Below are positions 22,444 to 34,166 of a stretch of 64,000 bases of DNA, piece by piece. The translations under genes were made by a program, and so were the position numbers. Source of the stretch: Symbiodinium natans. Taxonomy: Eukaryota > Sar > Dinophyceae > Suessiales > Symbiodiniaceae. The notes under the pieces were generated by a model. That model had not been told where the DNA came from, ran no database searches, and saw only the letters and a program-made list of their open reading frames with translations. Where the stretch lies: positions 1 to 64,000 of the forward strand of contig CAJNDS010002292.1 in NCBI GenBank assembly GCA_905221605.1, read 5' to 3'. How positions within the stretch are numbered: position 1 is the stretch's first letter; each line of letters starts with the position of its first letter.

Positions 22444-24614
22444 TCAGATCTTTGCAACATCGCGGCCCAACATACTACCAAGGAGACAGCAAGCCTCGAG
22501 TGTGGCCTCGCGCTCTGGTAGCAGTGTGTAGAAATACTGAATGCCACCTCTCCACGAAGCACGGTGTACATGTTCAGGTTCTTCTGTATGGCTTGCTTCG
22601 GACACGGGCCAGGCAACTGAACGTGTGAAGGGCATCCACACCTGGCGGCAACGTCGCCACCCTGCTGCTGGACCTTCTGAGATTCTGGTGACAATTAACA
22701 CAAAATCATCGGAACAGAGTCGCTGAGAATTCTGCATCGTCAGTGGCACGGGCACAGCTGCAGGCACGGTGGCCTCAAGCTTGTACTCCTTGGCACTTGA
22801 GCTTTTCACAGCCAGTGTCCAGGATTTTCCAGGCACAGGACACTATCCACAGGACACTATCCAGGACACGGACCGATCGCGCAGCGACACCTTTGACAGC
22901 CACAAAGTACACGCACTCCCCGTAGCCGAGGATCGTCTGCACAAAAAGGGTGTCTGTCTGCGTGTGCGTGTTCGTTCAGTGCGTTCCTTCATTTTCATTC
23001 ATATGGATGGAGAAAGGGGATTACAAGAGCAGAGAGAGGTGTTGGGATGACTTCTGTAGGGGGGGGGGGGGGGCTTTTCCCGCACCTTTTCGGAGCAATG
23101 CATCTGGTTCAGCTCGCTGAAGGCATCGACGAAGATGGCATCGGAACCCAGGGACTCCGACCTCTGCAAAAGGAGAGCCCTCAGGAAAAAAGCATATATC
23201 AGTCATATGAGTAGCATCTTTTGAGAATGATTGGAGAGACTGCTGCAGCAGTCAAAGGCCCCCGCAATCCTTCTCGATACACTAGGAGACTATGTACCGT
23301 GAGACTACGCACTATGCTCTCCCCGCCGTCCCAAATGACATGGTTTGGGTGGACGTCACGCCACGAAGGGACAGGTCTCAGGCCCAAGGCGTTTGGGGGA
23401 ACTGCACAACCCACCTCCTTGATCCCCTGGCAGCCGGATGCCAAAGTGTCCCCTTTCTTTGGTTCGGGGTGCCGGGTCGGCTCAGAGGTTGATCTGCCTG
23501 TCCAACCCCTTCTGGACCTGGATTCCTGCTACCCATCTTCCCGCTACAGGCCCGGATGGACCGATGAACCTATGGATAACCCAAGGACTGTCCCTCTATG
23601 GACCCCCTCGGCTTGACGGTCTAGGGCTACGGGTCTGAGATGGTCTGAGCACGACTCAGCCGAGCCGAAGGAATCATCTGTCAGTGTTGATATTCTCGGG
23701 GAAGATCGAAAAGGCACTCCCCAGCTTAAAGCTTTCCTAATGGCTTTGACAGGGCAAGGCCTCTCGGGGTTCATTGCTTCATTGGCCAGCCGGCGCGGTT
23801 TTGCACCCAGGGCATTAATGTGTCAACAGCCGACAATATCACTGCAAATAGAATCTGCGTATCGCAAGATGCCTCAACACGAAGCTTTCCGATGACACGT
23901 CTGGGATGATGTGAACCTGGGTTCGGCACGGTCGCTCAAGATGTGTAGTCGCACTGACTTGATTCCAAGCAGCGTAAAGGTCACAGTCGCCACTTTCGGC
24001 AGTAAGCTGCACGGACACGTGTTTGCCGGCCTAGGCTTCAGCTTGTCGGGCAAACCTTGCTCTGAAAGCTGTGTTTCTACTCTGCACTGTTCCACCTCCG
24101 CAATGGAAACACGGTACCTCCGATACCTTGAGGACACTGTCATGAGGAAAACATACAGTCAGAAGTCAGACAGTAGCCTAATCGAGTCTGATCTTGAGCT
24201 CTGGGCTCACCTGCTTGCACTTGTCCTCCTAGCGGCAGCCCTGTAGTCGGCAACTCCTGACTCGACACCACTACGCATGTAATGGTGTCACCATTCAGTT
24301 CCTTCTTCCCGGCCTCAATACCTCCGGTGTCAGCAGCAATCTCGAACTCCTTGCAGCTTGGCGTCAAGCCCATTGACACCGCAACTTGCCGGATCTATCT
24401 GGACTTGGCCAAGGGCTGTTTCCCTTTCTCCAGCAACCAAGAACATGTAGAAGTTCGACGCGGTCGGCGGAACGTACCTCATCGATTTTTTGCTGGCAAC
24501 CTCCATAGCAACTTTCGAAAACAATTTTGAGAGCACGCCTGTTGGTCCTGCATATTCCTGCATGTGAAGTAACCACCAAGTTCCCATCAGGCTAAGTAAC
24601 CACCAAGTTCCCAC
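22444..24614 (-). CDS. Exon-like segments of an unknown gene
   Basis: Minus-strand pieces with coding character are: 24600-24340 (KKSMRYVPPTASNFYMFLVA); 24380-24250 (EIAADTGGIEAGKKELNGDT); 24130-23890 (KLKPRPANTCPCSLLPKVAT); 23440-23220 (EVGCAVPPNALGLRPVPSWR); 23163-23086; 22836-22640 (KSSSAKEYKLEATVPAAVPV). Function unknown; short Cys-containing pieces would fit an extracellular protein. Only 23086-23163 has both splice sites clear. Confidence 0.4.
23086..23163 (-). CDS. Well-bounded 78-nt exon
   Basis: Acceptor TTTTGCAG, 26 codons (RSESLGSDAIFVDAFSELNQ and six more), donor GTGCGG. Phase 0 on both sides. The downstream intron begins next to a run of 13-14 C on the minus strand (G run at about 23059-23073). 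Confidence 0.55.
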
Positions 24615-24616
24615 CA
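24569..24616. repeat. 26-bp direct repeat
   Basis: GTAACCACCAAGTTCCCA occurs at 24569 and again at 24595 with nearly identical flanks. Confidence 0.85.
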
Positions 24617-24745
24617 GGTGGCCATCTTAGACCTCCAGCTCGCCTCCAGTTGAAGACTTTCGTTGTGGTCGTTGCGTTCGTTCTTCTTTCCCGACATTTG
24701 CAAACCTTTCGGTTGACAAAGGCGCCTTTACTTCCCACAGCCTTA

Positions 24746-27504
24746 TCAACCGTTCAGCGATGCAGCAGCTGCAGCGCTGGAAATTAAAATCAATGCCGGA
24801 GCGTTTGCTCCATTTGTGCTACTCGGACTGAGCATAGCCTGCCCTTTTGGTTCGGGTTGCGGGAAGACCACCACCCTGCCCGCCATGCATCCCACATGGC
24901 GAGGTGTAGCCCTCTGTTGCTCCAGTACGCTGAGTTGTGGAAAGGAGTGCGGTGGCTTTGGCCTCCAGATTTGGAGGATTTGTGGAGGTCTCCTTGCTGT
25001 CAGCATAAGAACATGTAGGGTTCGGGAGCTTCCTGTCGCCCTGCGCAGGACCTGCAATCGAGAACGATCTCGCTGGTGTTTCAGGAGGCACGTCACGCTG
25101 GGAATGCAAGGTGTGCAGTGAATCAGCGCGGCCGCTTCGTAGGTGTAGCTACGTGCAACGTGACACAGTGCCGAGTTTTGGGAGCCCGGAAAGTTTGCAG
25201 TCTGGGAGTGCCTTTGGCCTCCACAGGCTGTTGATGGTTTAAAAGTCCCCGCGCCGCAGTCTTCGTCCATTCCAAGCCCACTGGTCGACGTGAACCCGAC
25301 GCTATCGACATCGCTGAAGCATCTCTGAAACTGCGCACTTCGCATCGGAGCGCGAGATGAAGATCTCCGATGAGTTCTTCTCAGCCTGCACAAACACTTC
25401 TGCAGGATCCCCTGAAGTCCACAATTCTGAACACTTCTGCTGCAGCTTTGAGATCGCAGCCATCTTCCAATCTGCCACTGCCTGCCCGACATACTCATTG
25501 AAAATACCGAAAACATACTGCAACATACTTGCACATGTCCAGGTAGAGTCGCTTCTGCGCAGTACAAATTTCAGACAAGGCACAGCTGGATTTTGAAGGA
25601 AAGTCCTCATGGTTTCTTTGACTTTGTCCTGCGATCCTGATCTGCCACGGACCACGGTGCACCATCGTCTAAGACTAGACTGCCCGCATTTGCACAGCAC
25701 AGCACTTGCTACACACTTGCCTTTTGGCGGAGCCAGCACATACAGCGTACAATCTCCGCCTGCGGCACAAGATCCCCAGCAGCAAAAGAATGCAGTCGCC
25801 TGCCTGGCTTCAAGGCTCTATATAGGTGCACAAGCAGTTCTGGGAGCCGTGCTTGTAGATGTGATAGAGACCCGAATGTTTGGAGACTGCTCCACTGAAG
25901 CCTGGCAACATCTGTGATCTCATGTGCACCGTCCAGGAGAGGGACATGAAGAGACCCGGAGCTGCGGTATCGCGGCTGAGACTTCGGCTGGGACAAAGAA
26001 ATAGATGTGATGCCTGAGGATCTTCTCAAAGGCTGGCCGCATGTGTGATTTGCCTCACACGCCGCGAGCTCTTCCCACCTATTGGGGGAGACGTTGCCGA
26101 TCTCAACCTCAGGAAAACCGCCGAACTTTCTTACTTAAGATATCTACCTTGAACTTCTATATCGAACTTCCCAGTCCTGGCCTCCCCATCCTTCAGAAGG
26201 GCAACTCCCAGCTTCCTCAGCCCAGTATGCCGTTTGCCTAAATAGCCTCAACATGCTTAAACACTTCTGTCTAACCATTTGCGAAATCAGAAGCAGTAAG
26301 GGGCAGACTTTGCATCGCTGCCTGGCCTCCAGACTTGCTGTTGACGCCCCATCCGACGATCCCGATCTACAAATCTCATCTACCCCATGCGTGCCGGCAA
26401 ACTGCAAAGAACGACATCGGACCTGAGAAGAGGCGTGTCCCATGCCACAGTGATGCGGAATTGCCTGGCATTGGATTGCTGCCATTGTAGCTGAATGCAA
26501 AGGGATCCCTTTCGAGAATTCTGCAGCGTTGGCTCGCTTCGGGCAGAGATCCAACTCACTGTGCATATGGGCTGACACACGGGACAAGCCACGCTGGAGC
26601 AGAATTCCATTCCCTTTGTCTCCGCCTCTTGCAGGTATCGCAAGTATGGATGCTATCGACACAAGTTGCGCAGGAAAGACGCATGCTGCAGCCCTGCTGC
26701 GCAAACCTGAGAAAAGCGCAATGAACGGACAAGGCAGAGCCTGTTGGAGCTCACAAACCACCCAAGCACCACACTCTGATGTAGTAGATTCCAGCCGCAG
26801 TTTGCATGGTGTCCGCGCTCAGCTTCAGCTGCCAAAAGTCTCGGCCTCATGTCGCGGACGCAGAAAACTTTTAGGCTTGTCCGAATGATGCTGAGGCAAG
26901 TGCCCGCTATCGATGTGTTGAAGAGCACCTCACCGTCCTGCAGAAACTAAGCAAGCTTGTATGCCTAGCCGTCTTGCTGACTGGGCAGCACCCTCAAAGC
27001 TCAAAACCTCTGCCGTCCTCTGAGCCTTTTCTTACATCGAACACCGGGTCGCCGTAGATCTCAGCTGCTCTTGGCTGAAGCGCAAGGTGCCGCGCACTCA
27101 AAGAAGCGTTTACCAGTCCCGGGAGCCCTGCGCGTGTCATGGAGATCTGCAAAGTTGCATCTCGACGCAAGTCGATGACAGACTGTACCAGGTCATAAGC
27201 CTGGTAAGCTGGCAGGTGAAGGAAGGCATTCATGATTTTCACGGAATTCCCTTCCACCTGCAAAGTGTGAAAAGTATGAGGGCCGAACCAGCAGGGAACA
27301 TGCATCGGCGCTGTCAGCATGTCCTTTGAAGGGCTCGCCTTCTACCTGAAGCTGTCTGAACAATGGCCCGATTACGTAGTGCAGATGTGCAGATGCAGCA
27401 GCAGGGGCGCAGCACGATTCTCCCTCCGAGCCCAAGAAGGCGGCCAAAGGTGAGGCGTGAGCAACCCGAACTGGCTTCCCACCGTTCCCGCCCCCTTTCT
27501 GCAC
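24746..27504 (-). CDS. Exon-like segments of unknown gene(s)
   Basis: Natural minus-strand pieces are: 27500-27340 (SAHLHYVIGPLFRQLQVEGE); 27260-26996 (LPAYQAYDLVQSVIDLRRDA, ending in the exon at GSEDGRGFEL); 26640-26300 (AHMHSELDLCPKRANAAEFS); 25960-25740 (HEITDVARLQWSSLQTFGSL); 25620-25310 (MLQYVFGIFNEYVGQAVADW, then KNSSEIFISRSDAK); 25320-25090 (DVDSVGFTSTSGLGMDEDCG). None matches a family I know. Boundaries and gene number are unresolved. Confidence 0.4.
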
Positions 27505-27546
27505 TGTTGACAGCCTGCTACAAAATAACGAACATCTATGAACTTG

Positions 27547-28557
27547 TCAATGATTCGTCTCGGCCTCCCTCGTCCCCCCACTATGCAAAGCTTGGGTGGT
27601 CACCAGAGGGTGTGCTCTTCCTTCAGCGCCCAGTTGTATCTTGAACCTGTCAAGTCGGCAGAAATGCAAGCTCGATATTCGGAGAACTGTCGGATTCCCC
27701 GCACGCCTACTGCGCTTCAGCGCGCTGCTCACCAGCACCTGTCTTCCACTCCGAAGGCTTGGAAGCCCAAACCAGCGACTGGACTGCCCTCGATCATCTG
27801 CCATGTCACGGTGCATCCAAGCGCCACGCCGTGTACCAGCATTTGGTGCAAGGCTTGGGGATGGTCGCCTGCAGGGCGAAAGCTGCCGAGCCCCTCTGCC
27901 CGCTCCGGTCGCACCCCTCTGGCTGCCCTCTGGCTCCTGCTCATCTCCGGTGAACCCACGAAGTGAGCCGTCCCCGCAGAATGACACCTCTGGGATCGAC
28001 CCGTCCAAAACTAAGTACCCAGCACTTCTCAAGGACTTCAACTTTTTAGGAACATGTCCAAATGCGGAAAACTCAGGCTTGTGCGGCTTCGGCCGGGGCA
28101 TGCGCTCGCCTCGGTTCCGCTTCGTCGCCAAGAGAAACTCCCGAAAGAGAGCTGCCCACAGTATCCCTGGGTCAATAAGCCAGTGGCAGGTTTTCCGAGG
28201 CAAACAAGGAAATCCATGGACACCTAGCAGGCAACAAGTTTGGAGAACAAAACTGCCGTGTTGAGAGAAGCAGCCTGTGCGGATCTTCGCCACAATTTTG
28301 GACCTGAGCCGACCGTCATTGTTGCTCAACAGGCACGGATGTGCGGTGGCTCCAATTTGTGTTTTCGCTTGCGTTCTTTCGTTCCCAGATGTTCCGAGCC
28401 TGGACCTTAAACAGCAACTTTGGAGATCCAAGAAAGTCTTGCGGATGTGGCCCCCCCATGCCTCCACGACCCTGCGATAGCGGGGCGACCGGCGAGTCGG
28501 GAAATGAGACGTAAACAGGATGGCCCGAGTCCGAAAACTAGAAGGCCAAAGCAGCAC
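27547..28557 (-). CDS. Long open frame, coding status uncertain
   Basis: A 336-codon minus-strand frame has no stop. Parts look natural (WLIDPGILWAALFREFLLAT), while others are Arg/Ser/Gly-rich, as expected of a GC-driven open frame. A 222-codon plus-strand frame overlaps it (27596-28264). I see no domain and would not treat it as a gene without expression evidence. Confidence 0.25.
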   Translation of the reverse strand: MLLWPSSFRTRAILFTSHFPTRRSPRYRRVVEAWGGHIRKTFLDLQSCCLRSRLGTSGNERTQAKTQIGATAHPCLLSNNDGRLRSKIVAKIRTGCFSQHGSFVLQTCCLLGVHGFPCLPRKTCHWLIDPGILWAALFREFLLATKRNRGERMPRPKPHKPEFSAFGHVPKKLKSLRSAGYLVLDGSIPEVSFCGDGSLRGFTGDEQEPEGSQRGATGAGRGARQLSPCRRPSPSLAPNAGTRRGAWMHRDMADDRGQSSRWFGLPSLRSGRQVLVSSALKRSRRAGNPTVLRISSLHFCRLDRFKIQLGAEGRAHPLVTTQALHSGGTREAETNH

Positions 28558-28604
28558 GAGTCAGAAAACAAAACGGTGCGAGTCGAAATAAGGAACCTTG
28601 AAGT

Positions 28605-28800
28605 CATGAAGGCTAAAACCCGATCTACCTATCCAAACCTTTTCAGGCCCTAACAGCCTTTGTGTCCGAAGCAGGGAGCGCATAGGTTCTAAACCCTTGA
28701 ACCTGTAAAGCCCAAACCCGAAACCCTAGCCCCTACAACCAGGGGTTTCTTCGGAAGCCCAAGCCACAAAAACCTAAAACCCTGAATCCTAATTCACCCC
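28605..28800. repeat. Degenerate telomere-like AAACCCT repeats
   Basis: Three exact AAACCCT heptamers (28691-28697, 28721-28727, 28777-28783) lie among many one-mismatch variants such as AAACCCG, CCTAAAA and CCCTAAC. AAACCCT is a rotation of CCCTAAA, the TTTAGGG-type telomere unit reported in dinoflagellates and plants. Position in the middle of the window makes it interstitial. No gene is seen from about 28.6 to 29.6 kb. Confidence 0.6.
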
Positions 28801-29828
28801 GAGCACATCCGAGATCATGAGCCTCACGAACTTTTTTTCTCTGGGGAGGTAGTTTCTGTTTGCGACTTGGGTCCGAGGCATTTCTGACTCACGGCTGTGT
28901 TTTTTTTCGACTTAGGCGAGGTGACTCAACAGCACTTGACGTGAGCTTAGTTGCAAGTGAGGCAGGGGGCTTCTGCAAGGTAAAGTGTTGAGTGGAATTT
29001 GCGACCGTGTGCAGCGGTTTGGCGCGATTTTGACCGTGCCAGTTCTTGCTGTCAAGTACTTTATGCATTTAATAACCTTATTCTTTGTTTTGAGTCGCCC
29101 CGAGGTGCGAGTGAGACCACACAAAGCCCCGGGCAGTGAGAAGACGAGTTTTGGGGCATGTTGGCATGATGGCATGTCTTTTTGTGGGGAATGAGGCGAG
29201 GGGGCGGGACAGGGCGCTTGCGGCCTAAGTTGCGCGGCGGTCATGTGGCCCAAATTTCTTTGAACGAGACTCAGGCTTCATAGTTGGAGGTGGTTTGGCT
29301 TTTCTCATCTAGTGTGCTGGAAAAAGGATACGAGTTCCATACAGCTTGCCGTAAGGACCATTCGGGATAGGACTCCTATTCGAAACCGGAAGAGGAAAAT
29401 CCAAAATGGCCACGAATGATCTGCCATCACATGTGAGCAAAAAGCTGTTGTCAACAGCTCTGCACAAGTAGGATGCGCGCGCAAACATCAGGCTTGCTGC
29501 CCTCGATCGCCTGCAAGCAAGCGATGCGACGCCATGCAGTCAAACGTGAGTCGCCGGCCTCAATATTCACAAAAAGCTTCGGAGCTGCCTGGAGCATCTT
29601 GCACAACTACTAGAGTTACTAGAGCACTAGAGCTGAGAGGTCCCCGGCCAGCTGGCTGTAGTACAGGAAATTCGCAGGCCGGCCTCTACACTGTCACAAA
29701 CACTCCCTGCACTCCTTTGACGACTTGCTTTGGTCAATCTGTACAGCCGACCTGGCTGCGCTGCCAAGGCCTTGAAGAACATCTGGATTTCGTAGTGCGG
29801 ACATGCCCCTTTCGATCTGCTTAAAACA

Positions 29829-31900
29829 CTAGCCTGCGGAAGTCCCAGCCAAAGCTGCGTCCATTGGATCATGTATCCATCCTGCAAGGAAATCGGATTT
29901 GCTTAGCTGATATTCGCCGAGATGCGGCCCTTGTAAGGCACTCCTTGCCCTGATCAGTGTCGAATGCCTGCTCCACATGGTTTTCTGCCTGGGCAAAACA
30001 CGCACATTGCATTGGAGAACGAGCATACTCTCGACTAGCAGGCGCCAGAACAGAAACAGAATTGTCAGAATGCAGTCTCGACATGTGCTCTTCAAGGCCG
30101 ATACGAAAGCAATGATAGAGAATGTTGCATCCTGCCCGTGGTATACCGTACTCACTCAGTTGTGCTTGCAGCTCTGCCTTCGGCTCTTGCTACAAGAACA
30201 GTCAAGCCAAGTCGACCTCGGCAAGGCTGTGCACTCCCACGTGGAACCTCAGCAGAAAGCGAAGCTGTGAGAATTCCAGCAGGTAGTTTCCCCGGAAGCT
30301 GATGACCATCCCGTGCGGTGCCGTATTCGTTCTGGGTCTTCCTGACGAGAAAAGCGAATCACCGTGAATCAATGGAGGGCAGACATGTCGAAACGTGTTG
30401 CCACCCTAGGCTGTGGAAGCTGCCGGGGGAATCGTGATCTCGTCGTCCCCGGCTTTCACAGAGTGCCTCAAACAAGATGGAGAGGGGACCCGCTTAAAAT
30501 GAGCATAGCAAACTAAAGACAGAGCCTTCACACAGCAGCTGGGCTTAGGCACCATTGTGACTTGCTTAGTGTTGGGTGCTCGTTCTCCTTTTGCCATTTC
30601 CCAAGGCATTAGGGTATGGCGGATGACAGCACTGATAGCACTGTGCAATAAGATCTGACACGAGCTCCTGCTGATGAGATACTGCGCAGTCCGGGTCTCC
30701 ATCCAGCTTGGTCAGGTAAACCTGTGAGTCATTCTGCAACCTACCCATGGCATGCCGGATAGGCCCATAGAAGGAATGTTTCGAACACATAATCTCTAAA
30801 AAGGGAGTAGCCTTGAAAACTTGGGGAAGAGACGCAGAAATATGGAGAGCGAGAGGTTGAGCCGGGGAGAAAAAATGGGCCAGATTGAATGGATGGATAC
30901 CGACAGCTCGACAATGAGAAGTTGGACGGATCAGCCCAATTGCAAGCATGAGCAGGATGCGTAGATGGTCAGATGGACAGATGCCTACACACACAGAAAA
31001 GGATAGAGACATGCGGAGACAAGGCATGGAGGCTGAGAGCGCTGAATCAAGGATATGCAGGCAGAAACCGATCTGAAGCCAGCCTCGATGTCAGTCTGGG
31101 CATGAGCCACATAGAACTTGTAGAAGGATGGCGCGCCCCTGCTCGTGTTTCGTGACTGGAGCAGAAGCTCTTAGTCGAAGCACCCCCCCCTCTGAAGGGT
31201 CACATGGCCCACTGTGTTTGGAGTGCCCCGGCACACGGCACCCACTCCGGTTCCCCGCGGTGGCAAGTGCTTCCGCTTCGTGGAGTTCAGGGCGCCCATA
31301 CACGACAGCGACCCAAGGCTGCGTCAAGGCTATTTGCAAGTACGACGCATGCGGTCTTCTCTATTCTGTTAGCATCCTTGGGCTGTGCTAGCTCTTCCTT
31401 CTTCCCTGGGCTTGACGGACAGGGTAAAGCTCCCCCTCTCCTCTCTTCTGTCTCGTCTCCCTTGGCCTCCGTACTGCACCAAAGCGGGGCTTTCCCAGCT
31501 GGAGTGTCTCGATCGTCTCAGGAAGAGACACCTGGCACTCGCATCTGGAGCTCGGATCTCTTAAAGAAGGTCGCGCGGAGTCACTCACATCTCGACTTGC
31601 CGCCGATGTCTCTGCAATGCCACTGCGGATGTTCACGCTTGATGTGGTTGTGGAAAGAAGCCGTGCCCACAGAGATGGCAAAAGGGAGTGGCGACAGACC
31701 GTGCCTGACATTTACACGGCAAAAACCAGCATGACCGAAGGAAAAGACTGATCGCGACCTCTTCAGCACGGTGATGTAGTAAGTTCCTGATTTCGCTGCT
31801 GTGGTGACGACCTGCGATGTGGCCGCGGAGCAGTGCCAGACCATTTCCACACCCGTGCAAGCCGTTGCAAGCCGTTGCAAGCCGTTGCAAGCCATTGCAA
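29829..31900 (-). CDS. Exon-like segments of unknown gene(s)
   Basis: Minus-strand pieces with coding character are: 30130-29840 (CACFAQAENHVEQAFDTDQG in one frame, GEYQLSKSDFLAGWIHDPMD in another); 30620-30410 (VKALSLVCYAHFKRVPSPSC, then AGDDEITIPPAAS); 30810-30600 (SKHSFYGPIRHAMGRLQNDS); 31339-31100 (QPWVAVVYGRPELHEAEALA); 31840-31600 (KSGTYYITVLKRSRSVFSFG). Product unknown. They may be the 3' part of the gene starting at 34745 or 34160. Confidence 0.35.
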
Positions 31901-31903
31901 GCC
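31855..31903. repeat. GCCGTTGCAA decamer tandem repeat
   Basis: Five 10-bp units, the fourth with one change (CATTGCAA). It is not a multiple of three. Confidence 0.9.
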
Positions 31904-32138
31904 TCTCCGCTGAACCATCCTCTGGTGGCCTGCTGGACTATGCTGTCTTCATCTGCGTTCGACGAACTTCCACTTGTTGTGTGGAAGCGGTGCAAACGGT
32001 TGCTCAGCCCTGCTCAGGGCTGAGCATTCAGGTGTTCCAGGGCATTCGTAGTAGGGTAGTCCCCATGGCGGACCTGATCCAAAGGGAGGCACAGGGCGCC
32101 AGGGCTGTGAGTCATGGCATAAGACCCGACCAGCAACG

Positions 32139-33342
32139 TCAGGTGTCTCGTGGAGGATGCATCTCGAGGCCAAGCACTGGCGAGGCGCACGAAACAGCCA
32201 GAGAAGGGAAAAGCAAGCCGAACAAAAGACATCGCGCCTGAACGTCACCCGTTGCTGCGAGTTGGCTTCGAGTGCCTGTGCACACCTCAGTGAGCGTTAA
32301 CCTGACCTCAACATGCTTCTTAAGAACTGTGCGAATCCTTGTGCTTTGGAGAAACTGTGGATGGGACTTTGCTCCGCACACAAACTTGAAGTGAAGAGGT
32401 ACTCCGTGGTAGGCAACAGCGGACCTTTCATCACCGTCCGCCATCTCCTGCTCACAACGGCTAGGTGTGAACTCCTCAACTCAAATTGCCCATACCTCAC
32501 AAAGCACACACGCACGTACGCACGCGCACGCGCACACGCGCACGCACACGAGCGCACTCGCACGAGCGCACGCGCACGAGCGCACGCGCACGAGCGCACG
32601 CGCACGAGCGCACGCGCACTCAACGAAGAAAGCACACGCCGCAGGATTCTCACTGCCGGTCCGCACACCTCCCAGTCTTCGAGCGTTGACAAAGAGAGGT
32701 GATACTGGCATTTGTCCTCAAAGCTGAAAGAGATTTGCACTTTCTTGCTGTCAGAGCAGAGACGGATGCAAAGCAGTCAGGGAGGACCTGGTCTCTGCAG
32801 GTGACGTGGAGGAAGTACTTTGAAACCTGGATCTGCATTTCTCTGGTAGTTCCAAACTCTGATTGAAGCTAGAATGAACCTAGCTTGCTGCAGAGGCACA
32901 TTCCAATGCTCGGTCAGATTCCGGTCAAGACGCATGTAATCTGAACCAAGCTCCTCACCCAAGAGCTGTGATAGAGGAATATCCCACACGCAGCGCAGGT
33001 ACAACATAGTCCGCCAAAGATGTTGTTGGTCGACGCCAGGTTTGTTTGTATCTCGTGTCATGTTGCGAGCTGTTGTGGGGGGTCATATCTTCGAAGTCGT
33101 GGCCACAGGACACGGCCGTCGATTCCGAAGCTTTGGCGACAGATGCGCATTTGACCAGTACGGTTTGTGGTGAATGGTGTCAGCTCGACAAGCTTGGAAA
33201 ATCTTGGAACACAAACTTTGTGGCAGCCGGACGATTCCAGTCGAGGCATGCAATCCTCCAGATTCCGAAGACTCAGCCTGTACGTCACAAGGCAAGAGAG
33301 GGATGCGCAGGGATGACGCGCCGATACCATGTCTGTCGACAA
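32139..33342 (-). CDS. Exon series of an unknown gene
   Basis: Strongly protein-like minus-strand pieces run in order: 33290-33070 (HKVCVPRFSKLVELTPFTTN, ending RRYDPPQQLA); 33055-32830 (LWRTMLYLRCVWDIPLSQLL, then EHWNVPLQQARFILASIRVW); 32750-32650 (VQISFSFEDKCQYHLSLSTL); 32440-32240 (GVPLHFKFVCGAKSHPQFLQ, then VRLTLTEVCTGTRSQLAATG). The first two appear to join directly. I do not recognise the protein. The intron near 32.5-32.6 kb carries a GC-rich ACGCGC repeat. Confidence 0.5.
32504..32621. repeat. (CGCACGAG/ACGCGC) alternating purine-pyrimidine repeat
   Basis: About 118 bases of CACG/GCGC units. It is nearly perfectly alternating purine-pyrimidine and contains three CGAGCGCACG-type units near its end. 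It lies in the apparent intron between the coding pieces at 32.7 and 32.4 kb. Confidence 0.9.
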
Positions 33343-33510
33343 AGTTCTGAGGGGTGCCTGAGCGTCCTGAATTGCAGGTACTTGGAATCCTGAAATGGAG
33401 CACGAGGTGATCGGGGCGGCAGGCTGAAACCGACAACCCGCCGATAAACCGGTGGCAACTGTGCAGTTTTAAGGGTGCCTTTTCACTGCCAAACTGCCAA
33501 ATTCGTGGTC

Positions 33511-34160
33511 CTAAATATTCCTAAATGCGATGCCGTCAAAACACTTCCTGAAGCTTCGCAGAACACTGCTGCTCGGCCCTGATCCTGCGAGTTCTGCACA
33601 GGCTGGCAAGCCGTTGTACTTGAGAGCGCGTATAACCTTGAAGCGACACGGATTGCAGTTGAGCCATGTTCCCAGCTGAGCTCCCACCTCATGTCGGGAT
33701 TCATCGAGCTGTTCGACGGCGTCAGAACGATCGCAATATCCTGGTGCACCAAAATTGGCAGGCCACTGTAACTTGCAGAGGAGAAACAAGGTCGAACCGC
33801 CTGCGAGGGGGGTGCAAAGCTCCAGATCGTCTCTCTTTGACCTACACGCGGTTGCATCAAGTCCCTCAAGATCTTGCAAGCCCTGCTGGCGCTGCCTCTG
33901 CGGACCATCTTGGGATCCACAAGGGGTGGAAGGTCCGTGACTGAGCTGCCTGAGCCGCACAACATATGCAACCCTTTCTTAGACTCTTGATACAGAGGCA
34001 GGCAAAGTAGGGCCAATTCCATTGCTGCAGACATCGGCATCGGCCTTGAGTGGGTGCGGGCTTCCACTGACTTCTGCCGATTCGTGACTGGAAACACTGC
34101 TGGGCAGTGCACAGATGGGATGCTTAGCAGCACCAGCAATGCAACCCGTGACCACACCAT
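33511..34160 (-). CDS. Possible secreted-protein start
   Basis: ATG at 34160 gives MVWSRVALLVLLSIPSVHCP, a textbook-looking signal peptide, followed by a natural sequence to about 33840 (MELALLCLPLYQESKKGLHM). Toward 33.6 kb a different frame looks better (PCRFKVIRALKYNGLPACAE), so an intron probably intervenes. It could be a separate gene or an internal exon of the gene starting at 34745. Function unknown. Confidence 0.4.
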
Positions 34161-34166
34161 GCCTCT

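Noticed and set aside
24816-25121. Plus-strand frame with a Walker-A-like GSGCGKTT
   Set aside because: It lies on the strand opposite the consistent coding direction. No Walker B or other ATPase motif follows, and the surrounding translation is not protein-like.
27547-28557. A confident 336-residue protein
   Set aside because: Overlapping long frames exist on both strands, as expected from GC-driven stop depletion, and no domain is visible. Listed only as a low-confidence frame.
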